NCBI GenBank assembly: GCA_963740455.1
Contig: CAVUEF010000020.1
Coordinates: 62,001 to 126,000, forward strand
DNA length: 64,000 nt
Reading direction: 5' to 3'
Source: Paucibacter sp963740455
GTDB lineage: Bacteria; Pseudomonadota; Gammaproteobacteria; Burkholderiales; Burkholderiaceae_C
The translations under genes were made by a program, and so were the position numbers. The stretch's first letter is position 1. Every line of letters begins with the position of its first letter. The notes beneath the pieces were generated by a model. The model was not told the DNA's origin, searched no databases, and saw nothing but the letters and a program-made list of their open reading frames with translations. Below, in pieces: positions 53,862-62,554 of this stretch.

Positions 53862-55223
53862 ATGTCCGTCTCCAGCAATGCTGCGCTCGGCGCGCAAGCC
53901 ACCGGCAACAAGTCCAACACCCTGCTCGCCGTGCTGTCCGGCGACAACGGCGCGGGCCACCAGGCCGGGCAGAGCTTTTCGCAGGTCCTCAAGGACACCT
54001 CGATCTCGCCACTGCCCACGCCCACGCCTGCGCCGCCCAACCGCGTCGAAGCCAAGTCCGCGCCCGCGCCAGCCAGTCACCCTGAGCAGGCGTCCGACGC
54101 CACCGGCAACGCGAGTCCATCCGCGTCGACCCCCGCCGCTGTGTCGAACGCGTCCAAGGCGCTGGCCGCGGACAAGGCCGCGTCCAAGCTGACGAAAGAA
54201 GTCAAACCATTGGCTGGCGGCAAGGCGGCCCTCCCAGGCCAAGCCATCGACCTGATCGACAGCGCCGACCAGAAGACTGCCAAGTCGACCAAGACCCGGC
54301 CCGAGGATGCGCAAGACTCGAGCGCCGCTGGCCTGGCACCAGTCGCCCTCGCCGCAGACCCGCAACGCCCCGTGGCGCTGGCTGGCGTGCCTGAAGCCGG
54401 CGCCGCGGCGCTGCAGTCACTGGCCAGTCTGATGCCCAGCGTCGCACAGGCCGTGTTTCGACCGGAGCCGCGCGCCCAGACCGCTGGCGCAGGCAAGCTC
54501 GACGCAAAGTCAGGCGTGCCCACCAGCACTGAAGCACGCGCCAAAGCCTTGTCAGCCAAATCGCAGGAATTGCTCGCACTGACGAAGGCCGACGCGCCAC
54601 CCGTCGACGCGCCGGCGCAAGACCTGTCGGCGTTGCACCCGGACCTGGCGCGTCCCTTGGCCGACGACAAGACCCAAAGCGGCAGCACGCCGGGTTTCAG
54701 CAGCGTCATGCAAGCCACCCATGCGGCCATGGGAGCGTTCGCGGCGCCGCTCAACCCAAGTGTGTCGCAGACACCTGTCCCCAGCACCGCAGTGCACGTG
54801 AAAAGCGAGCTGCAGGGGCCGGGATTTGCCCCCGAAATGGCGGCGCGCCTGACCGTGCTGACAGGCGCAGGCGTAGAAAGCGCCGAACTGCATCTGAACC
54901 CGGCCGACATGGGTCCGGTATCGGTGAAGATCACGCTCGACGGTCAGGACGCCCAAGTGCAGTTTCATGCCCAGCATGCGCTCACCCGCGAAGTACTCGA
55001 GCGCAGCCTGCCCGAATTGGCCGCCGCCCTGCGCGACGCCGGGCTGACCTTGAGCGGTGGTGGCGTGTTCCAGCAGCAGCAAGACGCAAGGCCCGACGGC
55101 CAGGCACAGCGTTCGAGCGCGCCGGGCCCGGGGCGCGATTTCGGGGCGGCGGTCGGCGCGGGCGATCCGGCGCCGGTCACGCTACGCCGCACCCAGGTGG
55201 GCGTGCTCGACATGTACGCTTGA
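53862..55223 (+). CDS. fliK: FliK, hook-length control protein
   Basis: A 453-residue protein. Residues 1 to about 320 are Ala/Ser/Pro/Lys-rich and disordered. The C-terminal domain (from about 325) has VESAELHLNPADMGPVSVKI, the Flg_hook signature, and LPELAAALRDAGLTLSGGGV. It measures the hook and triggers the FlhB switch. The Ala-rich spacer is common in this family. Confidence 0.93.
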   Translation: MSVSSNAALGAQATGNKSNTLLAVLSGDNGAGHQAGQSFSQVLKDTSISPLPTPTPAPPNRVEAKSAPAPASHPEQASDATGNASPSASTPAAVSNASKALAADKAASKLTKEVKPLAGGKAALPGQAIDLIDSADQKTAKSTKTRPEDAQDSSAAGLAPVALAADPQRPVALAGVPEAGAAALQSLASLMPSVAQAVFRPEPRAQTAGAGKLDAKSGVPTSTEARAKALSAKSQELLALTKADAPPVDAPAQDLSALHPDLARPLADDKTQSGSTPGFSSVMQATHAAMGAFAAPLNPSVSQTPVPSTAVHVKSELQGPGFAPEMAARLTVLTGAGVESAELHLNPADMGPVSVKITLDGQDAQVQFHAQHALTREVLERSLPELAAALRDAGLTLSGGGVFQQQQDARPDGQAQRSSAPGPGRDFGAAVGAGDPAPVTLRRTQVGVLDMYA

Positions 55224-55271
55224 GAGGCCATTCGTTTTTCCCCCGCTTTTCGGGGCATTGAAAATGAGGGG

Positions 55272-55289
55272 GGTCCCAATAATGGGACC
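55272..55289. repeat. Inverted repeats in the fliK-fliL gap
   Basis: GGTCCCA (55272-55278) and TGGGACC (55283-55289) form a 7-bp stem with an ATAA loop. CCCCG-CTTTT-CGGGG (55241-55255) lies just before. Neither has a T run, so they look like RNA processing or pausing hairpins rather than terminators. Confidence 0.45.
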
Positions 55290-55359
55290 ATTCAAGACCT
55301 AGCGCGCACGCGCATTGCGGGCGTGCCCGGTCAAACACAGAGCAGTCCGAGGAGTTCAG

Positions 55360-55965
55360 ATGGCGACAGCAGCACCGGCCCCTGCGACCGAAGCCCCGGT
55401 GGTGGCACCGAAGGGGAAGAAGAAGCTCATCATCATCATCGCGGCCGTGCTGCTGCTCGTGCTGATCGGCGGCGGCGCCACCGTGTTCGTGCTCAAGAAG
55501 AGAGCGGCCAGCGCGCTGGCGGCCGACGAGGGCGGCACCGCTGCACATGCCCCCGCCGCACATGCCAAGGCAGACCCCAGCCATCCGCCGGTGTTTCTGG
55601 CGCTCGATCCTTTCACGGTCAATCTGGCCGACAAGGAGACCGACCGCTTCGCCCAAGTCGGCGTGACCTTGGAAGTCAAGGACGCGGCTGCCAGCGATGA
55701 ATTGAAGGGCTTCATGCCCGCCATTCGCAACAATGTGCTGATGATCCTGGCCCACAAGACCTCGGCGGAGTTGCTGACACTGGAAGGCAAGGAAAGACTT
55801 GCCCGGCAGATCCTGCGCGCGTCGGTGCTGCCGATGGGGGTCGAACTCGATCCGGATCCGCGCGACGTCCCCGCCGACGCCCCGCCCGCGAAGAAGACCA
55901 AGTCGAACAATATGTCGGAGAGCCCGGTGACGAAGGTGCTCTTCTCCAACTTCATCATTCAATGA
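55360..55965 (+). CDS. fliL: FliL, flagellar basal-body stator-associated protein
   Basis: A 201-residue protein from ATG 55360, which has the strong GAGGAG site. One membrane helix (KLIIIIAAVLLLVLIGGGAT, about 24-43) is followed by an Ala-rich linker and a periplasmic domain with FLALDPFTVNLADKETDRFA and VTLEVKDAAASDELKGFMPA. It stabilises the stator. It is in the usual place before fliM. Confidence 0.95.
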   Translation: MATAAPAPATEAPVVAPKGKKKLIIIIAAVLLLVLIGGGATVFVLKKRAASALAADEGGTAAHAPAAHAKADPSHPPVFLALDPFTVNLADKETDRFAQVGVTLEVKDAAASDELKGFMPAIRNNVLMILAHKTSAELLTLEGKERLARQILRASVLPMGVELDPDPRDVPADAPPAKKTKSNNMSESPVTKVLFSNFIIQ

Positions 55966-56006
55966 AGCACATCGAAGCGGGGCGCATCCAGATTGTGTGA
56001 GTCACG

Positions 56007-57011
56007 ATGAACCAGCAAATACTTTCGCAAGACGAAGTCGACGCACTGCTGCAAGGCATCACTGGCGAGAGCCAGAAGATCGAGGCCGAAGTCGAGCAGC
56101 AGGGCGGCACGCGCGACTACAACCTCGCGAGCCAGGAACGCATCGTGCGTGGGCGCATGCCCACGATGGAAATCATCAACGAGCGTTTCGCCCGCAACGT
56201 CCGCATCGGTCTGTTCAACTTCATTCGCAAGAGCCCCGAGGTTGCCATTGGCGGCGTGAAGGTGCAGAAGTACAGCGCCTTCCTGCGTGAAATCGTCGTG
56301 CCGACCAACTTCAACATCGTGTCGGTGCGGCCGCTGCGCGGCTCCGGGCTGATCGTGTGCGATCCGACGCTGGTCTTCTCGGTGATAGACGCGCTGTTCG
56401 GCGGCGGCGGCAAGTTCCATGCACGCATCGAAGGGCGCGACTTTTCGCCCACCGAGCTGCGCGTCATCACGCGCCTGGTCGAAGTCATCACCACCGAATA
56501 CAAGAAGGCATGGCAGGGCATCTATCCGCTCGAGCTCGACTATCAGCGCTCCGAGATGCAGCCGCAGTTTGCCAATATCGCCACGCCCAGCGAAATCGTT
56601 GTGTCGACCTCGTTCACGCTCGAAATCGGCGACTCCAGCGGCACGATCTATTTCTGCATTCCCTACGCGACACTCGAACCGATTCGCGACGTGCTGTATT
56701 CCACGGTGCAAGGCGACTCCAACGAGCCCGACCGGCGCTGGGTGACGCTGCTGACGGCGCAGATACAGGCCGCCGAGGTCGATCTGGTGGCGCAGCTGGC
56801 CACCGCTCCGGCGACGGTGGAGCAGTTGCTGTCGTACAAGCCGGGTGATTTCATCGAACTCGATCTGGATCCGCTCATCCAGGCCAAGGTGGATGGCGTG
56901 CCGGTTCTTGACTGCCATTACGGCACCTCGAACGGCCGGTATGCGATCAAGATCAACAGCATGTTGTCCAGCTCCGGTGCGAGCTGGCTAGGAGAATCAA
57001 ATGTGTCCTGA
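56007..57011 (+). CDS. fliM: FliM, motor switch C-ring protein
   Basis: A 334-residue protein with the CheY-P binding N-terminal peptide ILSQDEVDALLQGIT, GGTRDYNLASQERIVRGRMP, the middle CheC-like domain and a C-terminal SpoA domain (EQLLSYKPGDFIELDLDPLI). It forms the C ring with FliG and FliN. Its stop lies 11 bp inside fliN. Confidence 0.97.
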   Translation: MNQQILSQDEVDALLQGITGESQKIEAEVEQQGGTRDYNLASQERIVRGRMPTMEIINERFARNVRIGLFNFIRKSPEVAIGGVKVQKYSAFLREIVVPTNFNIVSVRPLRGSGLIVCDPTLVFSVIDALFGGGGKFHARIEGRDFSPTELRVITRLVEVITTEYKKAWQGIYPLELDYQRSEMQPQFANIATPSEIVVSTSFTLEIGDSSGTIYFCIPYATLEPIRDVLYSTVQGDSNEPDRRWVTLLTAQIQAAEVDLVAQLATAPATVEQLLSYKPGDFIELDLDPLIQAKVDGVPVLDCHYGTSNGRYAIKINSMLSSSGASWLGESNVS

Positions 57012-57444
57012 CGAACCCAGCTCCACAAGCGAACAAGACGCGATGGCCGCCGAGTGGGCCGCCGCCCTGGAGGAGTCCAGGCCGACTGAAGTCGCCAACG
57101 AGGTGCAGCAACCCAATGAACAGGTGTCGCCCGCACCCTTCGCCAGCTTTGCGCCGACCGCTGCTTCGGCGGCGGGCAACGACATCAACATGATTCTGGA
57201 CATTCCGGTTCAGTTGACCGTCGAACTCGGGCGCACACGCATCCCGATCAAGAACATCCTGCAACTGGCACAAGGCTCGGTGGTGGAACTCGACGCGATG
57301 GCCGGTGAGCCGATGGACGTGCTGGTGAACGGCTACCTGATCGCCCAGGGCGAGGTGGTGGTGGTGAACGACAAGTTCGGCATTCGATTGACCGACATCG
57401 TCACACCGTCCGAGCGCATGCGCCGACTCAGCAAGCTGGGTTGA
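57001..57444 (+). CDS. fliN: FliN, motor switch C-ring protein
   Basis: A 147-residue protein with an acidic, Pro/Ala-rich N-terminus and a SpoA domain (about 63-140): NMILDIPVQLTVELGRTRIP, IKNILQLAQGSVVELDAMAG, PMDVLVNGYLIAQGEVVVVN. It forms the base of the C ring and docks FliH. It overlaps fliM by 11 bp. Confidence 0.97.
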   Translation: MCPDEPSSTSEQDAMAAEWAAALEESRPTEVANEVQQPNEQVSPAPFASFAPTAASAAGNDINMILDIPVQLTVELGRTRIPIKNILQLAQGSVVELDAMAGEPMDVLVNGYLIAQGEVVVVNDKFGIRLTDIVTPSERMRRLSKLG

Positions 57445-57552
57445 CTGGCCGGGCCGAGCCCCGCCTGGCCGAGAGCTCGCGCCCCGAACTGATCAGATGC
57501 ATTTCGTGCCCTGACCGACCGCAATTCGTGCAATTGGACAAGACCTGACCCC

Positions 57553-57915
57553 ATGGGCTCGACGCTGTTCCCGATTCTCTGGTTTGTTGCCATCCTGGCG
57601 ATGATTCCGCTGGCGCTGTGGCTGCTCAAGCGCACGCCACTGGGAGGCGGCGCCGCCAGCGGCGTGATGCGCATGGTGGCGGTGCTGCCGCTGTCGCCCA
57701 ATCAGCGGCTGATCACGGTGGAGGTCGGCAGCGGCGACGATCGCCGCTGGCTCGTGTTGGGCGTGACCGCGCAGCAGATCAGCTGTGTGCACCAGATGGC
57801 GCCGCAGGGCGAGCCGATTTCGGCGGGCATGACGCCCCCCGTCTCGCCATTTGCCAGCGCCTTGTCGCGTTTCCTGCCCGCCGCAAAACCCCGTGGAGGG
57901 CGTGATGCGCCCTGA
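57553..57915 (+). CDS. fliO: FliO, flagellar export-gate assembly protein
   Basis: A 120-residue protein with one membrane helix near the N-terminus (LFPILWFVAILAMIPLALWL) and the small C-terminal domain MVAVLPLSPNQRLITVEVGS, matching FliO. It helps FliP and FliR assemble. It starts about 110 bp after fliN, a larger gap than elsewhere in the operon, and overlaps fliP by 11 bp. Confidence 0.9.
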   Translation: MGSTLFPILWFVAILAMIPLALWLLKRTPLGGGAASGVMRMVAVLPLSPNQRLITVEVGSGDDRRWLVLGVTAQQISCVHQMAPQGEPISAGMTPPVSPFASALSRFLPAAKPRGGRDAP

Positions 57916-58693
57916 AGCCGGCATCTTTTCGAGACCCGGCAGGCTGCTCAAGGCCGTGCTGAGCGTAGCGGTGTTGGCGACGCTGTCGACGGCAGCTTTG
58001 GCCCAAAGCGCGGGGGGCAACGCCAACCTGCCGCTCATCATCGGTCAGGGCGCGGGGGGGACCAGCTATTCGGTGCCGATCCAGACCCTGCTGTTCTTCA
58101 CGGCCCTGGGCTTCTTGCCCGCGGTGCTCTTGATGATGACGGGCTTCACGCGCATCGCCATCGTGCTGTCGCTGCTGCGTCAGGCGCTCGGAACGCAGGC
58201 CGCACCGCCCAATCAGGTGATTCTCGGCTTGAGTCTGTTTCTGACCTTCTTCGTGATGAGTCCGACACTGGACAAGGTCTACAGCGACGCCTGGCTGCCC
58301 TATAGCGCCAACCAGATCGGCACCGAGGAGGCGCTCAAACGCGCTGAGGCGCCGATGCGCAGTTTCATGCTCAAGCAGACACGCCAGTCCGATGTGGCCT
58401 TGTTTGCCAAGCTGGCCAAACTCGACGCGAGCGTCAAGGCGCAGGACGTGCCGTTCAAGGTGCTGGTGCCGTCTTTCGTGACGAGCGAGTTGAAAAGCGC
58501 CTTCCAGATCGGCTTTCTCATCTTCATCCCCTTCCTGATCATCGACATGATTGTGGCCAGCGTGCTGATGAGTCTGGGCATGATGATGCTGTCGCCCGTC
58601 CTGGTGGCGCTGCCTTTCAAGCTGATGCTGTTCGTGCTGGCCGATGGCTGGAACTTGCTGATCGGCTCGCTGGCAGCGAGCTTTGCAACCTGA
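57905..58693 (+). CDS. fliP: FliP, flagellar export gate protein
   Basis: A 262-residue protein from ATG 57905 with a cleavable-type leader (RLLKAVLSVAVLATLSTAAL) and four membrane segments. Hallmarks are LLFFTALGFLPAVLLMMTGF, RIAIVLSLLRQALGTQAAPP, and FIPFLIIDMIVASVLMSLGM. FliP is the major pore-forming part of the FliPQR export gate. The stop overlaps the first base of the following repeat array. Confidence 0.96.
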   Translation: MRPEAGIFSRPGRLLKAVLSVAVLATLSTAALAQSAGGNANLPLIIGQGAGGTSYSVPIQTLLFFTALGFLPAVLLMMTGFTRIAIVLSLLRQALGTQAAPPNQVILGLSLFLTFFVMSPTLDKVYSDAWLPYSANQIGTEEALKRAEAPMRSFMLKQTRQSDVALFAKLAKLDASVKAQDVPFKVLVPSFVTSELKSAFQIGFLIFIPFLIIDMIVASVLMSLGMMMLSPVLVALPFKLMLFVLADGWNLLIGSLAASFAT

Positions 58694-58875
58694 TGACTTT
58701 GTGGGACAGACCTTGAGACCCGCGCAGCGGCCGAAAGCTCTGTCACCAACTGAATGACTTTGTGGGACAGACCTTGAGACCCGCGCAGCGGCCGAAAGCT
58801 CTGTCGCCAACTGAATGACTTTGTGGGACAGACCTTGAGACCCGCGCAGCGGCCGAAAGCTCTGTCACCAACTGA
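58693..58875. repeat. Three tandem copies of a 61-bp repeat between fliP and fliQ
   Basis: Units start at 58693, 58754 and 58815, each beginning ATGACTTTGTGGGACAGACC and ending CCAACTGA. The first and third are identical; the second differs by one base (G at 58800-58810 region, GTCGCCA against GTCACCA). The unit has an in-frame stop after seven codons, and its length is not a multiple of three. CTGTC at the end of one unit pairs with GACAG at the start of the next, allowing a hairpin over each junction. It is not a known gene or IS terminus. It separates fliP from fliQ, which normally are nearly touching. Confidence 0.97.
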
Positions 58876-58886
58876 CTAGGACCTCG

Positions 58887-59156
58887 ATGGACGCACAACT
58901 TGTCTTCACCTTCGGCCAGCAGGGCTTGTACATGCTGCTGCTGGTCGCTGCCCCCGTGATGCTTTCGGTGCTGGCGGTGGGCGTGCTGGTCAGCGTTTTC
59001 CAGGCCGCCACGCAGATCAACGAGGCCACCTTGAGCTTCGTGCCAAAAATGCTGGCCGCTGTGGCGGTGTTGATCCTGGCGGGTCCGTGGATGATGTCCA
59101 CGCTGGTCGAATATATTCAACGCACCTTGCTGTCGATTCCACAGATTGTGGGCTAG
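58887..59156 (+). CDS. fliQ: FliQ, flagellar export gate protein
   Basis: An 89-residue protein with two membrane helices (GLYMLLLVAAPVMLSVLAVG and MLAAVAVLILAGPWMMSTLV) and the conserved VFQAATQINEATLSFVPKML. It encircles FliP and FliR in the export gate. It starts 11 bp after the repeat array. FliR follows after 9 bp. Confidence 0.96.
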   Translation: MDAQLVFTFGQQGLYMLLLVAAPVMLSVLAVGVLVSVFQAATQINEATLSFVPKMLAAVAVLILAGPWMMSTLVEYIQRTLLSIPQIVG

Positions 59157-59165
59157 GAAGCTCGC

Positions 59166-59924
59166 GTGTTCAGCGTCACCGAAGCGCAACTGCTGGCATG
59201 GATCACGCCGCTGGTATGGCCATTCCTGCGCACTTTGGCCATGTTCACCGCGATGCCAGTGTTCAATCAACGCAATATGCCGATGCGCGTGCGCATTGCC
59301 CTGGCCGGACTCACGGCCTATGCCGCGCAGGCCTCGATACCGGACATGCCCTTGGTCGCACTGGACTCGGCGCCCGCGCTGCTGCTGGTGCTGCAACAGT
59401 TGCTGATCGGGTTGAGCCTGGGCTTTGCAGTGCGCATCGTATTTGCTTCGCTCGAATTTGCCGGTGAATTGGTCGGCCTGCAAATGGGCCTGAACTACGC
59501 CGGCTTCTTCGATCCCTCGACGGGCGGTCAGGGCACGGCCACGAGTCGATTTTTCGGCACCTTGGCGGCGTTCCTGTTCATCGTCAGCAACGGGCATTTG
59601 CTGCTCATCAACGCGGTGGTGCAAAGCTTTCAGAGCTTTCCGGTGGGCGCCGATCCGTTTGCCTTCTTGCGCACGGCGCAGCCCCAGGTATGGGGGGCCG
59701 AGATCTTTCGCATCGGCCTGTGGGTCGCCCTGCCCTTGATCACTATGCTGCTGTTTGTGAACCTGGTGCTGGGCATCATTTCGCGCGTGTCCAGCCAGAT
59801 CAATATCTATGCGGTCGGATTTCCGATCACCATCAGCGTCGGCCTGGTGGGCATGCTGATGACGCTGCCGCTGATGCAGATGCCGTTCACACTGGCGCTG
59901 GAAAAGATGCTGGCAAACTTCTAG
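59166..59924 (+). CDS. fliR: FliR, flagellar export gate protein
   Basis: A 252-residue protein starting at GTG 59166 with about five to six membrane segments: LVWPFLRTLAMFTAMPVFNQ, LQQLLIGLSLGFAVRIVFAS, EFAGELVGLQMGLNYAGFFD and LVNLVLGIISRVSSQINIYA. It caps the FliP ring. It ends the fliF-fliR operon and is convergent with a response regulator gene 24 bp away. Confidence 0.95.
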   Translation: MFSVTEAQLLAWITPLVWPFLRTLAMFTAMPVFNQRNMPMRVRIALAGLTAYAAQASIPDMPLVALDSAPALLLVLQQLLIGLSLGFAVRIVFASLEFAGELVGLQMGLNYAGFFDPSTGGQGTATSRFFGTLAAFLFIVSNGHLLLINAVVQSFQSFPVGADPFAFLRTAQPQVWGAEIFRIGLWVALPLITMLLFVNLVLGIISRVSSQINIYAVGFPITISVGLVGMLMTLPLMQMPFTLALEKMLANF

Positions 59925-59948
59925 AGTGAAGCCGCCTGACACCGTGGT

Positions 59949-60584
59949 CTAGGAACCCACCAGTCCATTGCGGATCGCATACACCGTCATCTCGGAATTG
60001 TTCGCCAGGTTGAGCTTTTCCAGCACGCGCGCGCGGTACACGCTCACCGTCTTGGGGCTCAGCATCAGCTCTTGCGCAATGTCCGTCAGTCGCTTGCCCG
60101 AGGCAATCATCACCAGCGTCTGCAGCTCGCGATCCGACAGTTTTTGATGCGCCTGCTCGGTCGCCGAGGCGGTCAGGCTTTCCACCAGCATCTGTGCGAT
60201 CTCAGGCGTCACGTACTTGCGGCCCTGCGAGACGGTACGCACCGCCAGCACGAGCGACTGCGGATCGCCGCTCTTGTTGACATAGCCATGCGCACCGGCG
60301 CGCAAGGCGCGTATCGCGTACTGGTCCTCCGGGTACATCGAGACAATCAGCACGCGCACCTGCGAGCCTTCTTCCTTGAGCGCATGCAGCACGTCCAGCC
60401 CCGAGCGACCCGGCATATTGATGTCGAGCACCAGCACATCACAGCCTTGCGTGCGCATCAGCGTGCGCAGTTCGGGGTAGTCGCTGGCCTCACCCACCAC
60501 TTCGATGTCGGGCGCGTCCGACAAGGTATCGCGGATGCCCCTGCGTATCAGCGCATGGTCGTCACAAAGTATCACTTGGATCAT
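59949..60584 (-). CDS. NarL/FixJ-family response regulator
   Basis: A 211-residue protein from ATG 60584, which overlaps the kinase stop (ATGA). Receiver: LCDDHALIRRGIRDTLSDA, phosphorylated Asp in VLVLDINMPGRSGLDVL, YVNKSGDP. A LuxR-type HTH follows: KLSDRELQTLVMIASGKRLT, ELMLSPKTVSVYRARVLEKL. It binds DNA when phosphorylated, probably by its coupled kinase. Target genes unknown. Confidence 0.9.
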   Translation of the reverse strand: MIQVILCDDHALIRRGIRDTLSDAPDIEVVGEASDYPELRTLMRTQGCDVLVLDINMPGRSGLDVLHALKEEGSQVRVLIVSMYPEDQYAIRALRAGAHGYVNKSGDPQSLVLAVRTVSQGRKYVTPEIAQMLVESLTASATEQAHQKLSDRELQTLVMIASGKRLTDIAQELMLSPKTVSVYRARVLEKLNLANNSEMTVYAIRNGLVGS

Positions 60585-61735
60585 GCTGGGCCCCATGCGG
60601 CTGGGTCGTGGTCGGTCGATGGCAAGGCACCCTCTTCGGCGCGCCGGGCGGCGTCAAGCGTGAGCGGAACCGACAGGATCAAACTGGTACCGTGACGCGT
60701 GCTGCTCAAGTCGACCCAGCCTTGCACGGTGGCGGCGCGTTCGTGCAAGCCGCGGATGCCGAAGCTGCGCTGCTTGGTCAAGTCCGCAGGGTCGATGCCA
60801 CGGCCATTGTCCTTGACCTCCAGCGTGAGCACATCGCCCGCCACGCTCAGATCGATATCGACCTTCGAGGCCTGCGCATGTTTGCTGACGTTGGTGAGCG
60901 CCTCTTGCGCCATGCGGTAGGCGACCAGCGACACGCCGGGCGGCAATTGCATCTGCTCGTGGCTGGTGCTCACCCGCGTCTTGATGCCGGTGCGATTTTC
61001 GAAGCGACCCGCCATCCACTGCACCGCCGCCACCAGGCCCTGCTCCAGGATCGCGGGGCGCAGATTGTGCATGATGCGCTGGCTTGACTCGATCGCCGAG
61101 GTCACCGTATCGAGTGCCTCCCGGGCGCGCTGCAAGACGCCGTCCGACTTGGCGTGACGCGCGATCCAGGCCAGATCGAACTTGAGGGCCGTCAGCGACC
61201 CCCCGACATCGTCGTGAATCTCGCGGGCAATCGCGGCGCGCTCCATCTCCACACTGGTTTGCAGGTGGCCGGCCAGTTCGTGCAGGCGCTGTTTGGAGCG
61301 CAGCAACTCAGCGTCGGCGCGCGTGCGCGCCTTTTGCGCCTCGGCGGCAGCAATGGCCTGCAGCAGCGCGGGCGCCAACCGGGCCAGGTTGTTCTTCAGC
61401 AAATAGTCGTTGGCGCCATTGCGCATGGCCGCCACCGCCGTGTCTTCGCCAATCTCGCCCGACACCAGGATGAAGGGCGTCTGGTAGCCACCTGCCTTGA
61501 GCATGTCCAGCACCACCAGTCCCGAAAATCCCGGCAGGTTGAAGTCCGAAATGATGGCGTCCCAAGGCTCCTGCAAAGCCAGCGAGACGGCCGCCGTGGT
61601 GTCGACGCGCTGGGTCTGTATGTGCAAGCCGCCGCGCCGCAACTGCGCCAGCATGAGCTGATGGTCAAGGTCGGAGTCCTCGACATGCAGCACGCGCAAG
61701 CTGCGTTGGGCGATTAGACTGGGCTCGGTTGACAT
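60581..61735 (-). CDS. Receiver-linked histidine kinase (REC-HisKA_3-HATPase)
   Basis: A 384-residue soluble protein. The N-terminal receiver (about 12-130) has HVEDSDLDHQLMLAQLRRGG and the phosphoacceptor Asp in AIISDFNLPGFSGL. A HisKA_3 domain follows with REIHDDVGGSLTALKFDLAW near residues 170-190, then an ATPase domain (YRMAQEALTNVSKHAQASKV, VKDNGRGIDP, SFGIRGLHERAATV). It pairs with the NarL-type regulator that overlaps its end. It is probably a relay kinase receiving phosphate or input from another system. Confidence 0.88.
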   Translation of the reverse strand: MSTEPSLIAQRSLRVLHVEDSDLDHQLMLAQLRRGGLHIQTQRVDTTAAVSLALQEPWDAIISDFNLPGFSGLVVLDMLKAGGYQTPFILVSGEIGEDTAVAAMRNGANDYLLKNNLARLAPALLQAIAAAEAQKARTRADAELLRSKQRLHELAGHLQTSVEMERAAIAREIHDDVGGSLTALKFDLAWIARHAKSDGVLQRAREALDTVTSAIESSQRIMHNLRPAILEQGLVAAVQWMAGRFENRTGIKTRVSTSHEQMQLPPGVSLVAYRMAQEALTNVSKHAQASKVDIDLSVAGDVLTLEVKDNGRGIDPADLTKQRSFGIRGLHERAATVQGWVDLSSTRHGTSLILSVPLTLDAARRAEEGALPSTDHDPAAWGPA

Positions 61736-62030
61736 ATGAGCGAGTATGCCAAGGATGGCGGCCTCGCTTTACGGGCCTCAGCCACACCGAAGCCGCCCGA
61801 TTCGTGACTCATTGGGTGTTTTGCAGGAGTACAGGCATCAATTCGGGACGGGCTTGCCGCCGATCTGAGAAAATAATCCGGCTCTTGGGGAATGTGATCA
61901 AAGTGGTAAATGTTTGAGCCCTGTCGAATCTCTTTCGGTCAAAGATGGCGTTGCCGCCTGGCCCTCGCTCCATCCTTTGGCTTCGGGGTGCGAGGACCCG
62001 CGCCAGCGATGGCAATTTCGTGAGCCCGAG

Positions 62031-62504
62031 ATGTTAGAAGAACCGTACTCCACGCTGCCCGGGTCTGATGCCGCCCCTGCGCTGTTTCCGCTGCTGGCCG
62101 CTGCGGAGCTGCAGGATCATCTGATGACAGTGTCCAACGATCTGGATCGGCTGCAGCGCTTGCTGGACGATTCTGTCGAATCACTGACGGGATATTTTTA
62201 CGGTGCCACCGACCACGTGAAGCGCCTGCTCGAGCGCGCGGCGGCGACGCCGGGCTTCGAAGGCCGGGAGTTGCACAAGGTGATGGAGCAAATGGCGGGG
62301 GCGGTCACGGCCCTGCAGTTTCACGACATGGCAAGCCAGTTGATTGCCCATACCAGCCAACGCTTGCGCAATTGCTCTGACCAGTTGGCCCGCGATACCT
62401 TTGGCGACGACGAAGACGGCACCACGGTGGTCGAATCGGCGCCCCTGAAACCCAACCCGGTGACCCAGGACGAGATGGACGCAGGTTCCATCGAGCTCTT
62501 CTGA
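62031..62504 (+). CDS. Small helical chemotaxis protein with a CheZ-like motif
   Basis: A 157-residue protein from ATG 62031 (weak ribosome binding site; a TTG at 61914 would extend it). It is helical from residue 20 to 130. ALQFHDMASQLIAHTSQRLR near residues 95-115 resembles the CheZ active segment DFHDLTGQVVKRV, with the same His-Asp and a Gln four residues on. The C-terminus is acidic and ends QDEMDAGSIELF, reminiscent of a CheZ-type CheY-binding tail. It lies upstream of cheY and cheA. The 295 bp before it hold no gene; a poor sigma-28-like box (TCAATTCG-N13-GCCGATCT) is at 61838-61866. Confidence 0.62.
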   Translation: MLEEPYSTLPGSDAAPALFPLLAAAELQDHLMTVSNDLDRLQRLLDDSVESLTGYFYGATDHVKRLLERAAATPGFEGRELHKVMEQMAGAVTALQFHDMASQLIAHTSQRLRNCSDQLARDTFGDDEDGTTVVESAPLKPNPVTQDEMDAGSIELF

Positions 62505-62554
62505 GTACCGACTCGATTCATTCGAAAACCCCAAGACCCCGGGAGATACCAACA

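Noticed and set aside
57779..59942. Two minus-strand frames that run into the 61-bp repeats and share VTELSAAARVSRSVPQSH-like starts
   Set aside because: The shared starts come only from the repeat; the bodies are antisense shadows of fliP, fliQ and fliR.
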